A stretch of DNA of 64,000 nt from Candidatus Enterococcus myersii (GCF_017316025.1 NZ_JAFLVT010000017.1:1-64000), one strand, 5' to 3'; numbered from the stretch's first letter, positions 8,843 through 17,325 are shown. A program made the numbers and translations. The notes: generated by a model from the sequence alone, not told the origin.

Positions 8843-9670
8843 ATGTCTCGATTTAATCAAAATGTTTCACCAGAAGAAAAGAAATTATTACGCCAAATGT
8901 ACTGGCGCTCATTCACCTTGTATTCTGCTGTTACGCCAGCAAAACAAGGAGCTTCAGGCTTTGAATATGCGATGTTACCTTTTATCAATCGCTTTTATAA
9001 AAAACAAGAAGATAAAAAAGCTGCAATGGTACGTCAAATGTCTTATTTTAATACAAATGTGGCCATGGTACCTTTTATCATGGGGCTAAGTGCTTCAATG
9101 GAAAAAGAAAATAGTGAAAAGACAGATTTTAATCAAGATTCCATCAATGCGATTAAAACATCTTTAATGGGCCCATTAGCTGGTATTGGCGACTCGGTTT
9201 TCTGGGGCGTTTTGCGAGTAATTGCGGCAGGTGTTGCAGTCGGATTAGCGCAATCAGGTAATGTCTTGGCTCCGATTATCTTTTTACTTTTGTTTAATTT
9301 GCCCGTTCAACTTATTCGTTGGTATGGGGGGCAATTGGGTTACACACTAGGATCGGCTTACATTTCAGATTTATACGAAAATGGTCTGATTAATATTTTA
9401 ACAAAAGCTGCAACCATTGTTGGATTAACAATGGTAGGTGCAATGACGAGCCAAATGGTAAAACTTGATTTGAAATGGAAAATGGTAATGGGTGGCAAAA
9501 CGATTTTAAAATCCCAAGAAATGCTCGATCAAATTTTTATTGGTTTACTACCTTTAGCAGTTACCTTATTTTGTTTTTATCTATTAAAGAAGAAAAATGT
9601 TTCGATTAATGTTCTAATTTTTGGCATCATTATTGCAGCCATTGCTTTGTCATTACTTGGAATTGTATAA
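8843..9670 (+). CDS. PTS mannose-family EIID component (membrane)
   Basis: A 275-residue EIID. The N-terminal soluble part contains KLLRQMYWRSFTL and FEYAMLPFINRFY. The conserved SLMGPLAGIGDSVFWG motif follows, and then several C-terminal hydrophobic helices. It completes the EIIC/EIID translocator. RBS GAGGAGG precedes it, and 17 bases separate it from the GH13 gene, so the operon is continuous. Confidence 0.93.
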   Translation: MSRFNQNVSPEEKKLLRQMYWRSFTLYSAVTPAKQGASGFEYAMLPFINRFYKKQEDKKAAMVRQMSYFNTNVAMVPFIMGLSASMEKENSEKTDFNQDSINAIKTSLMGPLAGIGDSVFWGVLRVIAAGVAVGLAQSGNVLAPIIFLLLFNLPVQLIRWYGGQLGYTLGSAYISDLYENGLINILTKAATIVGLTMVGAMTSQMVKLDLKWKMVMGGKTILKSQEMLDQIFIGLLPLAVTLFCFYLLKKKNVSINVLIFGIIIAAIALSLLGIV

Positions 9671-9687
9671 AAGAAAGGGGAAAGAGC

Positions 9688-11343
9688 ATGCGTAGTGATT
9701 GGTGGAAAGAAGCCGTCATTTATCAAATTTATCCCAAAAGTTTTTACGACAGTAATGATGATGGCATTGGTGATTTAAAAGGAATCATCGAAAAATTACC
9801 CTATTTAGTCGATTTAGGTGTCGATGCGTTGTGGTTAAGTCCGGTGTATTTATCCCCGCAAATTGATAATGGCTACGATATTGCTGATTATCGAAAAATT
9901 GATCCGATTTTCGGAGACAATGAAGACTTGTATGCCTTAATTGCAGCAGCCCATGACAAAGGGCTAAAGATTATTATGGACTTTGTTGCCAATCATACTT
10001 CGGATCAACATTTATGGTTTCAAGAAAGTCGCAAGTCAAAAGACAATTTCTTTTCCGATTTTTATATCTGGCAAGATGCTAAGCCCGATGGTTCGCCCCC
10101 TAATAATTGGGGCTCAAGTTTTGGTGGCTCGGCATGGACTTTTGATGAGCGTAGAAAGCAGTATTATTTACATTATTATGCGAAAGAACAACCGGATTTA
10201 AATTGGGAAAATCCTTTTGTCAGAGAATACATCTACGATATGATGCGCTTTTGGAAAGCCAAAGGGGTAGATGGATGGCGGATGGATGTGATTACTTCCA
10301 TTTCAAAAGATTGGCAATTTCCCGATAACCCCCGGAGCAATACAACAGAAAATCAACAAAATGGTCCCCGCATGCACGAGTTTATTCATGAATTGAACCA
10401 AGCGGTCTTAGCACCTTTTGATATGATGAGTGTGGGCGAATCTCCAGCAGCTAAAGCACATGATGCCTACACATTAGTTGATCCTAAGCGAGAAGAATTG
10501 GATATGATTTTTACTTTTGAACATATGCATATCGATCGTAAAAAAGGAGATGTCAATGGTCGATGGGTTTTAAAAAAACGAGATTTAGTTGCATTGAAAG
10601 AAATTTTAAGCAACTGGCAGCATGAATTAAAAGACAAAGGGTGGAATGCGCTTTACTTTGAAAATCATGATCGCGCCAGAGTAATCTCACGTTGGGGTAA
10701 TGATACAAATCACCGCTACGAATGTGCAACGGCCTTTGCGACAGTCTTACATGGCTTACAAGGGACACCTTTTATTTATCAAGGAGAAGAGATTGGCATG
10801 ACGAATGCTGATTTTGAAATTACAGATTATGAAGATATTGAGCTATTAGGAAATTATGATTACTATGTAAAACAGCAGCAAACTATTTCCCATGAGGATT
10901 TCCTACAAGCAGCTCACAAAGTTAGTCGTGATAATGCACGAACACCAATGCAGTGGACAGCGGAAAAAAATGCTGGCTTTACTAAAGGTGTGCCTTGGTT
11001 TAAGTTGAATCCTGCTTATTCTAAAATCAATGTAGCCAATGATTTAAAAAGTGATCATTCTATTTATCGTTATTATCAAAAATTGATTGCATTGCGGCAC
11101 AATGAAACGATTTTAAAAGAAGGAACCTACGAATTATTATTGCCAACAGATGAACAGATCTTTGCCTATTTGCGCAAAGATAACCAAAAACAATGGCGGA
11201 TTGTGGCGAATTTAAGTGAAAATACAATCGAAAATCCATTTGCAGCCAGTGATCAAAAAGCACAAGTGATTCTTAGCAATCAAAAAAATCAGCTGGTTTC
11301 AGACTATTTACAGCCTTATGAAGCGTATATTGTTGAAGCTTAA
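9688..11343 (+). CDS. GH13 alpha-glucosidase (oligo-1,6-glucosidase type) of the PTS operon
   Basis: A 551-residue cytosolic GH13 (subfamily 31-like) enzyme. The catalytic triad is readable: nucleophile Asp200 in WRMDVI, acid/base Glu251 in SVGES, and transition-state Asp328 in ENHDRAR. Val follows the nucleophile, which in this family is associated with alpha-1,6 or broad specificity; Ala or Thr there goes with maltase activity. As last gene of a PTS operon it probably cleaves the imported, possibly 6-phosphorylated, alpha-glucoside. A phospho-alpha-glucosidase or trehalose-6-phosphate hydrolase role is an alternative. A large hairpin terminator follows. Confidence 0.88.
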   Translation: MRSDWWKEAVIYQIYPKSFYDSNDDGIGDLKGIIEKLPYLVDLGVDALWLSPVYLSPQIDNGYDIADYRKIDPIFGDNEDLYALIAAAHDKGLKIIMDFVANHTSDQHLWFQESRKSKDNFFSDFYIWQDAKPDGSPPNNWGSSFGGSAWTFDERRKQYYLHYYAKEQPDLNWENPFVREYIYDMMRFWKAKGVDGWRMDVITSISKDWQFPDNPRSNTTENQQNGPRMHEFIHELNQAVLAPFDMMSVGESPAAKAHDAYTLVDPKREELDMIFTFEHMHIDRKKGDVNGRWVLKKRDLVALKEILSNWQHELKDKGWNALYFENHDRARVISRWGNDTNHRYECATAFATVLHGLQGTPFIYQGEEIGMTNADFEITDYEDIELLGNYDYYVKQQQTISHEDFLQAAHKVSRDNARTPMQWTAEKNAGFTKGVPWFKLNPAYSKINVANDLKSDHSIYRYYQKLIALRHNETILKEGTYELLLPTDEQIFAYLRKDNQKQWRIVANLSENTIENPFAASDQKAQVILSNQKNQLVSDYLQPYEAYIVEA

Positions 11344-11349
11344 ATAAAT

Positions 11350-11440
11350 AACTTCTCAAATTATGATGGATAAATTTCTTCCTTACTAACCGATTTTAGA
11401 AAGTAAGAAATTTTTCAGTCACTGTTTGAGAAGTTTTTTT
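11350..11440 (+). terminator. Composite terminator of the PTS/GH13 operon
   Basis: The outer stem AACTTCTCAAA / TTTGAGAAGTT is followed by a T-run. Inside it a second stem is formed by AAATTTCTT and AAGAAATTT, so the structure is a nested hairpin. Apart from this and the promoter at 11577, the 11344-11669 gap is A/T-rich and holds no ORF. Confidence 0.8.
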
Positions 11441-11576
11441 GTCAGGAAAATGAAGTTAAAGACTACATTTTAATGTTTGTCGTAAAAAGGAATAGCTAGA
11501 AACATTGCATCTTTCAATAATGTATCTAATATGTAATATTTGTCAAAAAAATTATATAAAATATTATATATCGACT

Positions 11577-11605
11577 TTGACTTTACCAATATGGCGGCGT
11601 AGTAT
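11577..11605 (+). promoter_or_regulatory. Sigma-A-type promoter of the regulator/ApbE operon
   Basis: TTGACT and TAGTAT are spaced by 17 bases and lie about 65 bases upstream of the regulator start codon. An A/T-rich palindromic stretch directly upstream (11550-11570) might be an operator, but no consensus is known to me. Confidence 0.5.
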
Positions 11606-11669
11606 GCAGATGTAAAGCGGTATCATTAATAATGTGAAAATAAGCACAATTTAAAAAAGGAGGGAGTTA

Positions 11670-12521
11670 ATGCAGATTGAAAAATTTATTGCGGCACGAA
11701 AAAAAGCTGGCTTCTCACAAATCGAATTGGCGCAAGGCATATGTACACAAGCAACTTTAAGTCGTTTTGAAAACAATGGCCAAGTGCCAAGTTTGAAAAT
11801 TCTCATAAAGCTCTGTGAACGGCTAGACTTTCCAATTGGAGCGTTATTTCCCAAAATCGGTGTGAAACATACAACGCTTGTTGCCACCTTTGATGAAATC
11901 GAATTTTTATTGATTACAATGGAATATCAAAAGGCACAAAATTTGCTAGCCAATATTTTAACAAGTGAGCTGGATACTCCTGAGTTGAAGATGCGCTACC
12001 ATTATTTGTCAGGTTTTCTTTTGTACTATCAAAAAGCAGCAGCCGTCGAGGTTTTATTTGCTTTTAATCAGTTGCTATTGGAAGAAGATACGCTCTATCA
12101 GCTATTGGCTTATACGGGCATGGGACTAGTTTACAGTGAGGCTGGTGAAAAAGTAAAAGGGGAAGTCTATTTTGATAAAGTGTTGCGTAAGATTTATGAC
12201 TATCCAGTTAAATCCATAGAAGAAACCTGGCGCGTGTTGCATATTTTATACCAGTGTGGTGTTTTTTACAGTGAAATTGCAGAGTATCAAGTTAGCAATA
12301 CGTTATTGGAATATGCGCTTTCCATTTGTTCAGATAATCACGTCACCTTCTATTTGGCAAGAGTGGCTACACAGTTAGCCTGCAATGCCATGAAACTTAA
12401 AATGCCCCAAGGCGAGATTTTAGAACGGCTTGCAGACGCTAATGCGTATGCCAAAATTAATCGCAACGAAATTGCACAAAAAACGATTGCCCAGCTAACA
12501 CAAGCAGTCAAAAAAAGTTAA
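11670..12521 (+). CDS. Rgg/PlcR-like XRE-family transcriptional regulator
   Basis: A 283-residue protein with an N-terminal XRE helix-turn-helix (residues about 5-60: KKAGFSQIELA, CTQATLSRFENN). A long all-helical C-terminal part of TPR character follows. This layout is that of Rgg/MutR and PlcR-type regulators, some of which respond to small peptides. No peptide gene is visible next to it. It precedes apbE by about 30 bases on the same strand, so it is probably the regulator of the flavinylation operon. The RBS AGGAGGGAG is very strong. Confidence 0.8.
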   Translation: MQIEKFIAARKKAGFSQIELAQGICTQATLSRFENNGQVPSLKILIKLCERLDFPIGALFPKIGVKHTTLVATFDEIEFLLITMEYQKAQNLLANILTSELDTPELKMRYHYLSGFLLYYQKAAAVEVLFAFNQLLLEEDTLYQLLAYTGMGLVYSEAGEKVKGEVYFDKVLRKIYDYPVKSIEETWRVLHILYQCGVFYSEIAEYQVSNTLLEYALSICSDNHVTFYLARVATQLACNAMKLKMPQGEILERLADANAYAKINRNEIAQKTIAQLTQAVKKS

Positions 12522-12550
12522 GTTGGTCAAAAAATGAAGAGGTGAATACT

Positions 12551-13465
12551 TTGGCAACAAGACAGCTTTATATGATGGGTACAGTCATTGATCTTCTTGT
12601 TGATCACCAAGAAGCAGAAAAAATTTTGGATGAGTTGGAAAAACGATTAAAGCTTTATGAAAAGCGGTTTAGCGCCAATGATCCTACTTCTGAACTAATG
12701 GTCCTAAATCACAATGCCGGCATAAAAAAAGTTGTCCTTCAGCCAGAATTATATGAATTAATCAAGTTAGGAAAAGAAAATAGTCTTACAAGTGAGCAGC
12801 TAAATATTGCCATTGGCCCTTTAATTCAAACGTGGCGCATCGGTTTTAGTGATGCTAAAGTACCTTCAGATGAAGTGATTAAAGGCTTATTAGCTAAAAC
12901 TAACCCCCATAATATTCAATTAGATGATCAAAATCAGACTGCTTTTTTAACAGAAAAAGGCATGCTGTTAGATCTAGGGGCATTAGCTAAAGGTTTTATT
13001 GCTGATTTATTGGTGGCTTATTTAAAAGAAGAAAATGTCACAGGCGCATTAATTAATTTAGGTGGCAACGTGGTCGTTTTTGGCACAGCAAGACAACATG
13101 AAGATGGACTATGGCGCATTGGTGTGCAAGACCCTAGCAAAGATAGGAATCAAACGCGTCTGATTTTAAAGGTAACCAATCAATCCGTAGTTACTTCGGG
13201 AATTTATGAGCGTAGTCTAATCAAGGAAAATAAAAGATATCACCATATTATTGATCCAAAGACTGGCTATCCTGTCAAAACGGAGGTTCTTAGTTTAACC
13301 ATTGTATCAAAAAAATCAGTAGACGGTGAGATTTGGACTACCCACTTATTTGGACTACCAACTGCTGAAATCATACGTACTTTAAACCGTACTTCAGGTA
13401 TTGAAGGAATTATCATCACAACAGATGAGGTCATCTTATCTGATGGAATTAGAGATTTAATGTAG
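12551..13465 (+). CDS. apbE: Cytosolic FAD:protein FMN transferase (ApbE family)
   Basis: About 305 residues. TTG 12551, spaced seven bases from GAAGAGGTG, is a better start than the in-frame GTG 12542, which touches the RBS. ApbE signatures are MMGTVIDL near the N-terminus, LAKGFIAD, INLGGNVVVFG, VTSGIYER and HIIDPKTGYPV; the last holds metal and FAD-binding residues. ApbE links FMN from FAD by a phosphoester to Ser/Thr in a short target motif. There is no signal peptide or lipobox, so it should act in the cytosol, unlike exported FmnB/Ftp enzymes. The likely target is encoded two genes downstream. Confidence 0.9.
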   Translation: MATRQLYMMGTVIDLLVDHQEAEKILDELEKRLKLYEKRFSANDPTSELMVLNHNAGIKKVVLQPELYELIKLGKENSLTSEQLNIAIGPLIQTWRIGFSDAKVPSDEVIKGLLAKTNPHNIQLDDQNQTAFLTEKGMLLDLGALAKGFIADLLVAYLKEENVTGALINLGGNVVVFGTARQHEDGLWRIGVQDPSKDRNQTRLILKVTNQSVVTSGIYERSLIKENKRYHHIIDPKTGYPVKTEVLSLTIVSKKSVDGEIWTTHLFGLPTAEIIRTLNRTSGIEGIIITTDEVILSDGIRDLM

Positions 13466-13481
13466 AGAAAGGATTTTTCAA

Positions 13482-14090
13482 ATGTATAAATTTATCGGAC
13501 TTGTGGGTACCAATTCAAAGGAATCAACAAATCGTGCATTGTTGGCCTACATGCAAAAAAAATTTGCGGCTGAAGCAGAAATTGAATTAGTAGAAATTAA
13601 TAATCTTCCTCTTTTTAATAAACCGGCAGACAAAAAAATACCAGAAAGTGTGCAGGCTATTGCTGAAAAGATCAACAAAAGCGATGGCGTAATCATTAGC
13701 ACACCTGAATATGATCATGCAGTACCAGCAGCGTTAATGAATGCTTTAAGCTGGTTATCTTACGGTATTTATCCTTTTGTTGATAAGCCTGTTATGATTA
13801 CGGGTGCTTCTTATGGGACGTTAGGTTCTTCTAGAGCGCAAGCCCATTTACGTCAAATTTTGGATGCACCAGAATTAAAAGCGCGAATTATGCCTAGTTC
13901 AGAATTTTTATTGAGCCATTCTTTAGCGGCTTTTGATGAAGCGGGCAATCTAAATGATGAAAAACAACAAGAAAAACTCGCAGGCCTATTTCAGGATTTC
14001 ACTGTTTTTGTCACGATTACCAAACAATTGCAAAACAGTCACGCAGTAAATCAACAAGCAGCTGAAAATTTTTCTTGGGATAACATCTAA
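13482..14090 (+). CDS. NADPH-dependent FMN reductase-family flavoprotein
   Basis: A 202-residue flavodoxin-fold protein of the NADPH_FMN_red family. [13 protein letters not shown] is the phosphate-binding loop. [19 protein letters not shown] and [20 protein letters not shown] are the other family motifs. It would reduce a flavin, quinone or similar acceptor with NAD(P)H in the cytosol. It is a paralogue of the N-terminal domain of the next gene but has no PAS domain or flavinylation tag. It starts 16 bases after apbE with RBS GAAAGGA, so it is co-transcribed. Confidence 0.88.
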   Translation: MYKFIGLVGTNSKESTNRALLAYMQKKFAAEAEIELVEINNLPLFNKPADKKIPESVQAIAEKINKSDGVIISTPEYDHAVPAALMNALSWLSYGIYPFVDKPVMITGASYGTLGSSRAQAHLRQILDAPELKARIMPSSEFLLSHSLAAFDEAGNLNDEKQQEKLAGLFQDFTVFVTITKQLQNSHAVNQQAAENFSWDNI

Positions 14091-14140
14091 AGCAGGGTTA
14101 TTTTAGTTTAACTATTTACAAGCATAAAGGAGTCTTTGCT

Positions 14141-15400
14141 ATGAAAATCGTCGGTATTGTCGGATCAAATGCAGATCTTTCTTATAACCGTCTTTTGTTA
14201 AAATTTATTGGTAAAAAATTTGGTCATTTATTTGACTTTGAGTTGTTGGAAATCACCGATGTTCCCTTATTTAATCAAAGCCAGGATGCAACAAATAGTC
14301 CAGCTATTCAAAAATTAAATCACAAAATTAAAATGGCAGATGGTGTAATTATCGCAACTCCAGAACACAACCATACTATTCCGGCTGCTTTAAAAAGTGT
14401 GCTTGAATGGTTATCTTTTAAAATTCATCCCCTTGAAAATAAACCGGTTATGATCGTGGGAGCTTCTTATTATGACCAAGGTTCTTCCCGGGCACAACTC
14501 CATTTACGTCAAATATTAGATGCGCCTGGTGTTAATGCGATTGTTATGCCAGGAAATGAATTCTTATTGGGAAAAGTAAAAAATGCTTTTGATGAAAATG
14601 ATAATTTGAAAGATCAAGGAACAATTGATTTTCTTGGGAGCACATTGGAAAAATTTATTCAATTTGTCAATGTCACGGCTTTATTAAATCCTAAGCCCAA
14701 AGCAGAACCAGAAGATTTATATGCAACTGGTAAAATTGACACAACAATTGAAGGTGCCGATATGTGGGCAGATGACTGGTTGGAACAAGCGACAGCAATC
14801 GTTGAACCTGCAGTAGGTCGTGATTATGTTAAATTAGACCGGGGACTTTTAACCGTGGATCAATTGAATTATTTCTTAGATTCGATGCCGATGGAATTAA
14901 CCTATGCCGATAGCAACAATCAATTTTTATATTATAACCAAACAAAGCCCGCTAATGAGATGTTAGCGCCGCGCGTGCCAGGCCAAGTGGGAAATCCATT
15001 GGCAAAATGTCATCCAGAAAAAGCTTATCAGAATGTCGAATGGGTAATTCAACAATTGCGCTCAGGTGCCACCGATGTCGTTCGCGTACACGTTCCAAAA
15101 CAAATGCCTGAAAAATATATTGTTCATAATTATCAAGCTATGCATGATAAACAAGGCAATTATATGGGAATTAATGAATATATTTTAGACTTTAAGCCAA
15201 TTGTCGAATGGTACTTGCAACAAACGGGGCAAAAATTAGTTGGCGATGTCGACGGCGTAACTAGTGCTTCTAAAAAAAAAGAAACACCTGCAGTTGACGG
15301 CGTCTCCAGTGCTTCTAAAAAAGACGCAGCGTCTGCAGTAAGTGCTGTAACACCAACACCTGCAGTTGATGGTATCTCTAGCGCTTCTAAAAAGGATTAG
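14141..15400 (+). CDS. FMN reductase-PAS fusion with three C-terminal flavinylation-like tags
   Basis: A 419-residue three-part protein. Residues 1-190 are an NADPH_FMN_red flavodoxin fold ([32 protein letters not shown]). Residues about 230-350 resemble the PAS_10 domain of DUF438 proteins, with [12 protein letters not shown] and a conserved KCHPEKA. The tail carries DGVTSAS (371-377), DGVSSAS (386-392) and DGISSAS (410-416), each followed by Lys-Lys and separated by Ala/Pro linkers. These resemble the D-G-x-S/T-G/S-A-S/T sequence modified by ApbE. I infer a cytosolic redox protein with up to three covalent FMN groups that move electrons from NAD(P)H to an unknown acceptor. It is last in the operon. 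Confidence 0.88.
   Translation: MKIVGIVGSNADLSYNRLLLKFIGKKFGHLFDFELLEITDVPLFNQSQDATNSPAIQKLNHKIKMADGVIIATPEHNHTIPAALKSVLEWLSFKIHPLENKPVMIVGASYYDQGSSRAQLHLRQILDAPGVNAIVMPGNEFLLGKVKNAFDENDNLKDQGTIDFLGSTLEKFIQFVNVTALLNPKPKAEPEDLYATGKIDTTIEGADMWADDWLEQATAIVEPAVGRDYVKLDRGLLTVDQLNYFLDSMPMELTYADSNNQFLYYNQTKPANEMLAPRVPGQVGNPLAKCHPEKAYQNVEWVIQQLRSGATDVVRVHVPKQMPEKYIVHNYQAMHDKQGNYMGINEYILDFKPIVEWYLQQTGQKLVGDVDGVTSASKKKETPAVDGVSSASKKDAASAVSAVTPTPAVDGISSASKKD
15284..15397 (+). repeat. Direct 42-bp repeat encoding the second and third flavinylation tags
   Basis: 15284-15325 and 15356-15397 are 42-base units beginning ACACCTGCAGTTGA and ending with the Ser-Lys-Lys-Asp codons. They differ at only a few, mostly silent, positions. 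A diverged first unit lies at 15239-15280. This suggests recent tandem duplication of the tag-encoding segment. Confidence 0.85.
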
Positions 15401-15418
15401 TAAAAACAAACGATACTA

Positions 15419-15466
15419 AAAAACACTAAAGACTAGATTCGCAATCTGGTTTTTAGTGTTTTTTTG
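15419..15466 (+). terminator. Terminator of the flavinylation operon
   Basis: ACACTAAA pairs with TTTAGTGT, with an inner AGATT/AATCT stem, and is followed by a seven-T run. Confidence 0.88.
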
Positions 15467-15608
15467 TAGGTTAAAACAAATGATTTTTTTCAAGGTTACC
15501 ATTATTACAGTAGTTTTTTTATATATTGTGATAAAATTAATTTATTGAAATGTTAGCGGTTAATTTTGGTTATGGTTATTGGCTTCAAAAGATATAAGGG
15601 GGGATTGA

Positions 15609-16712
15609 ATGTTGAAAAAGTGGTTGACACATTATCGAAAATTTAATCAACAACAAAAGAAGTTATTATGGTTTTGGTTATTGGGGCTATCAATAGTTTT
15701 TATTGGCTATATTGGCTATACGACGTTTTATTTATATAGCGATAAACAGTCAGAAAACAAATACTGGACCCAGTATTTACATGAAAAAGAACAATTAACA
15801 ACATCGCAGCAAAAACAAGCAAAAGATGCGATTTCAGTCAGTACGGGTGTCTATGTTGAGAACATTAATGAAATTAGTATTCGTAATTCCAATTTCAATG
15901 TCACATTTCAGGTCTGGTTTAAATGGGATGATCACCATGATTTGAATATGTTGGACCATTACGAAATATATAATGGCCAAATTAAGTCACAAGAAATTTT
16001 AAAAGAAAGTCGCGTTGGAAAAACGAATTATCAATTGGCACGTGTAAATGCTGTCGTCACGAAAACTTTTTGGACGACGCGATTTCCCTTAGGCTCTTAT
16101 CAAATTCGCTTTTATTTAGAACCTAAAAGTCCAATTGAAAATATCGTATTACAGGCGGATCGTAAAAATTCATCGATTAATGAGAATATTAATATTTCTG
16201 GGTTTTCGGTCAAACGTTTTGACACCAATCTTTTTGTGCAAGAGTATCAAAATAATAAAGCTGACCCAGAGGCAAATGGAAATTACACAGTCACTGAATT
16301 TTTAACGGCAATTGAATTAAACCGTGAAAATATTGGGTTATATATCAAATGTTTTATTGCTCTGGTGGGGACTTTAGGTTGGGTCTTAATTGTTTTATTC
16401 ATTTGTACGTACCATAATGTAGATCCATTGGGGATGATTCCAAGTGCATTATTTGGTACTGTAAGTAATATTTTAGTTGGAGCAAATTTGGTTCCCGATG
16501 CACTACACACGGGCTTATTGGAATTTGTTAATATTTTTGGCATCATTGTTATTTTGTTTTCGTCCTTTGCTGTCATCACCATTAATCGACAGCGTTCTTA
16601 CTATCACGATGATGATTTTGCTGCTTTTTTTGGCCGCCATATTTTTTGGATGGTCGCCATATTTACGGTGGCGGGAAATATCTTGTTACCAATGGCAGCT
16701 TATAATTTTTAA
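15609..16712 (+). CDS. Prokaryotic pentameric ligand-gated ion channel-like membrane protein
   Basis: A 367-residue protein. Residues 19-43 form an N-terminal hydrophobic segment, then comes a beta-rich extracellular domain (about 75-235) and four C-terminal helices (about 242-266, 273-292, 302-325, 343-363). By eye it follows the bacterial channel GLIC. VSTGVYVENI...WFKWDD corresponds to the VNTGIYL...LSWKD region, with conserved Trp106-Asp107. RFPLGSYQIRFYL matches RYPFDSQTLHIYL, and ENIVLQAD matches RNIVLAVD. In M2, SNILVGANL matches FNILVETNL. The N-terminal signal-anchor is an extra feature. Ligand and ion are unknown. It is monocistronic with RBS AAGGGGGG. An unrelated membrane sensor remains possible. 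Confidence 0.72.
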   Translation: MLKKWLTHYRKFNQQQKKLLWFWLLGLSIVFIGYIGYTTFYLYSDKQSENKYWTQYLHEKEQLTTSQQKQAKDAISVSTGVYVENINEISIRNSNFNVTFQVWFKWDDHHDLNMLDHYEIYNGQIKSQEILKESRVGKTNYQLARVNAVVTKTFWTTRFPLGSYQIRFYLEPKSPIENIVLQADRKNSSINENINISGFSVKRFDTNLFVQEYQNNKADPEANGNYTVTEFLTAIELNRENIGLYIKCFIALVGTLGWVLIVLFICTYHNVDPLGMIPSALFGTVSNILVGANLVPDALHTGLLEFVNIFGIIVILFSSFAVITINRQRSYYHDDDFAAFFGRHIFWMVAIFTVAGNILLPMAAYNF

Positions 16713-16723
16713 GCAAAAAATGT

Positions 16724-16766
16724 AAAAGTGCGCCAAAAACAGTGGATGTTTTTGGCGCACTTTTTT
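16724..16766 (+). terminator. Strong rho-independent terminator
   Basis: The 17-base perfect stem AAAAGTGCGCCAAAAAC / GTTTTTGGCGCACTTTT has a seven-base loop and a T-run. It ends the channel-like gene. Confidence 0.93.
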
Positions 16767-16851
16767 AGGCGATAATGAAAGTATAGATTTTTCATAAGGA
16801 AAAACAGCGATCGATTGTTTTAGCTTTTTATAGAAAAATAGCGTTGCTAGA

Positions 16852-17163
16852 TTAATAGTCGCCCCGACTAAGTTTCATTTTGTCTATTTTGTGACTATTT
16901 AAAAACCAGTACTGATGATAATCTCCAACAAGGGCGGTAAAGGGAACACCGACAATACCTTGTTGTGTTAATTTTTCTTCTAAATAAACTTTTAGAATCC
17001 AAGGATCTTCAAGTGCCGATTGCTCTAAGTGCAATATCCGTTCAATTTTTGCAGGAGAGACGTTAAAATCTTCAGCAATTAAGGTAGGACTTAAAGAAGC
17101 ACGACGCATATTTTCTTGTAGTTGTGCAATCGTATCAATTGTTTGTTGGGTAGTTAATGACAT
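16852..17163 (-). CDS. DUF2316 family protein
   Basis: 103 residues from ATG 17163, which follows AAGGAG with correct spacing; the GTG at 17172 abuts the RBS and is rejected. It reads as a DUF2316 protein. A small helix-turn-helix-like part (DFNVSPAKIERILHL) is followed by the conserved LEDPWILKVYLEEKL, VPFTALVGDYHQYWFLN and a basic tail. The function is unknown. It is divergent from a MarR regulator and shares the palindromic operator region 17211-17296, so the MarR protein probably controls it. Confidence 0.8.
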   Translation of the reverse strand: MSLTTQQTIDTIAQLQENMRRASLSPTLIAEDFNVSPAKIERILHLEQSALEDPWILKVYLEEKLTQQGIVGVPFTALVGDYHQYWFLNSHKIDKMKLSRGDY

Positions 17164-17210
17164 GCTATTCACTCCTTATGCAAATGGATCATTTCAATTT
17201 TTTTAAATAA

Positions 17211-17230
17211 AAAGTTGTAATTACAACTTT
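17211..17230. promoter_or_regulatory. Perfect palindromic operator, DUF2316/MarR intergenic region
   Basis: AAAGTTGTAATTACAACTTT is a perfect 20-base palindrome 48 bases before the DUF2316 start. Its symmetry and TTGTAA/TTACAA half-sites are typical of a MarR-dimer operator. Confidence 0.75.
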
Positions 17231-17272
17231 TACAACGGCTAATATACGCTTTCCTTCTATAGTTGTCAATGG

Positions 17273-17296
17273 AAAAGTTGTAAATTTAACTATTTT
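17273..17296. promoter_or_regulatory. Second MarR-type operator half-matching the first
   Basis: AAAAGTTGTAAATTTAACTATTTT repeats the AAAGTTGTAA half-site and is an imperfect palindrome. It overlaps the probable -10 region of the MarR gene, whose -35 candidate is TTGTCA at 17263. This arrangement predicts autorepression. Confidence 0.6.
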
Positions 17297-17325
17297 CCAT
17301 TAGACTGACTGCAGGGAGTGATAAT

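Noticed and set aside
16283-16582. 99-residue minus-strand ORF inside the channel-like gene
   Set aside because: It is a shadow of the membrane-helix codons with no RBS or recognisable domain.
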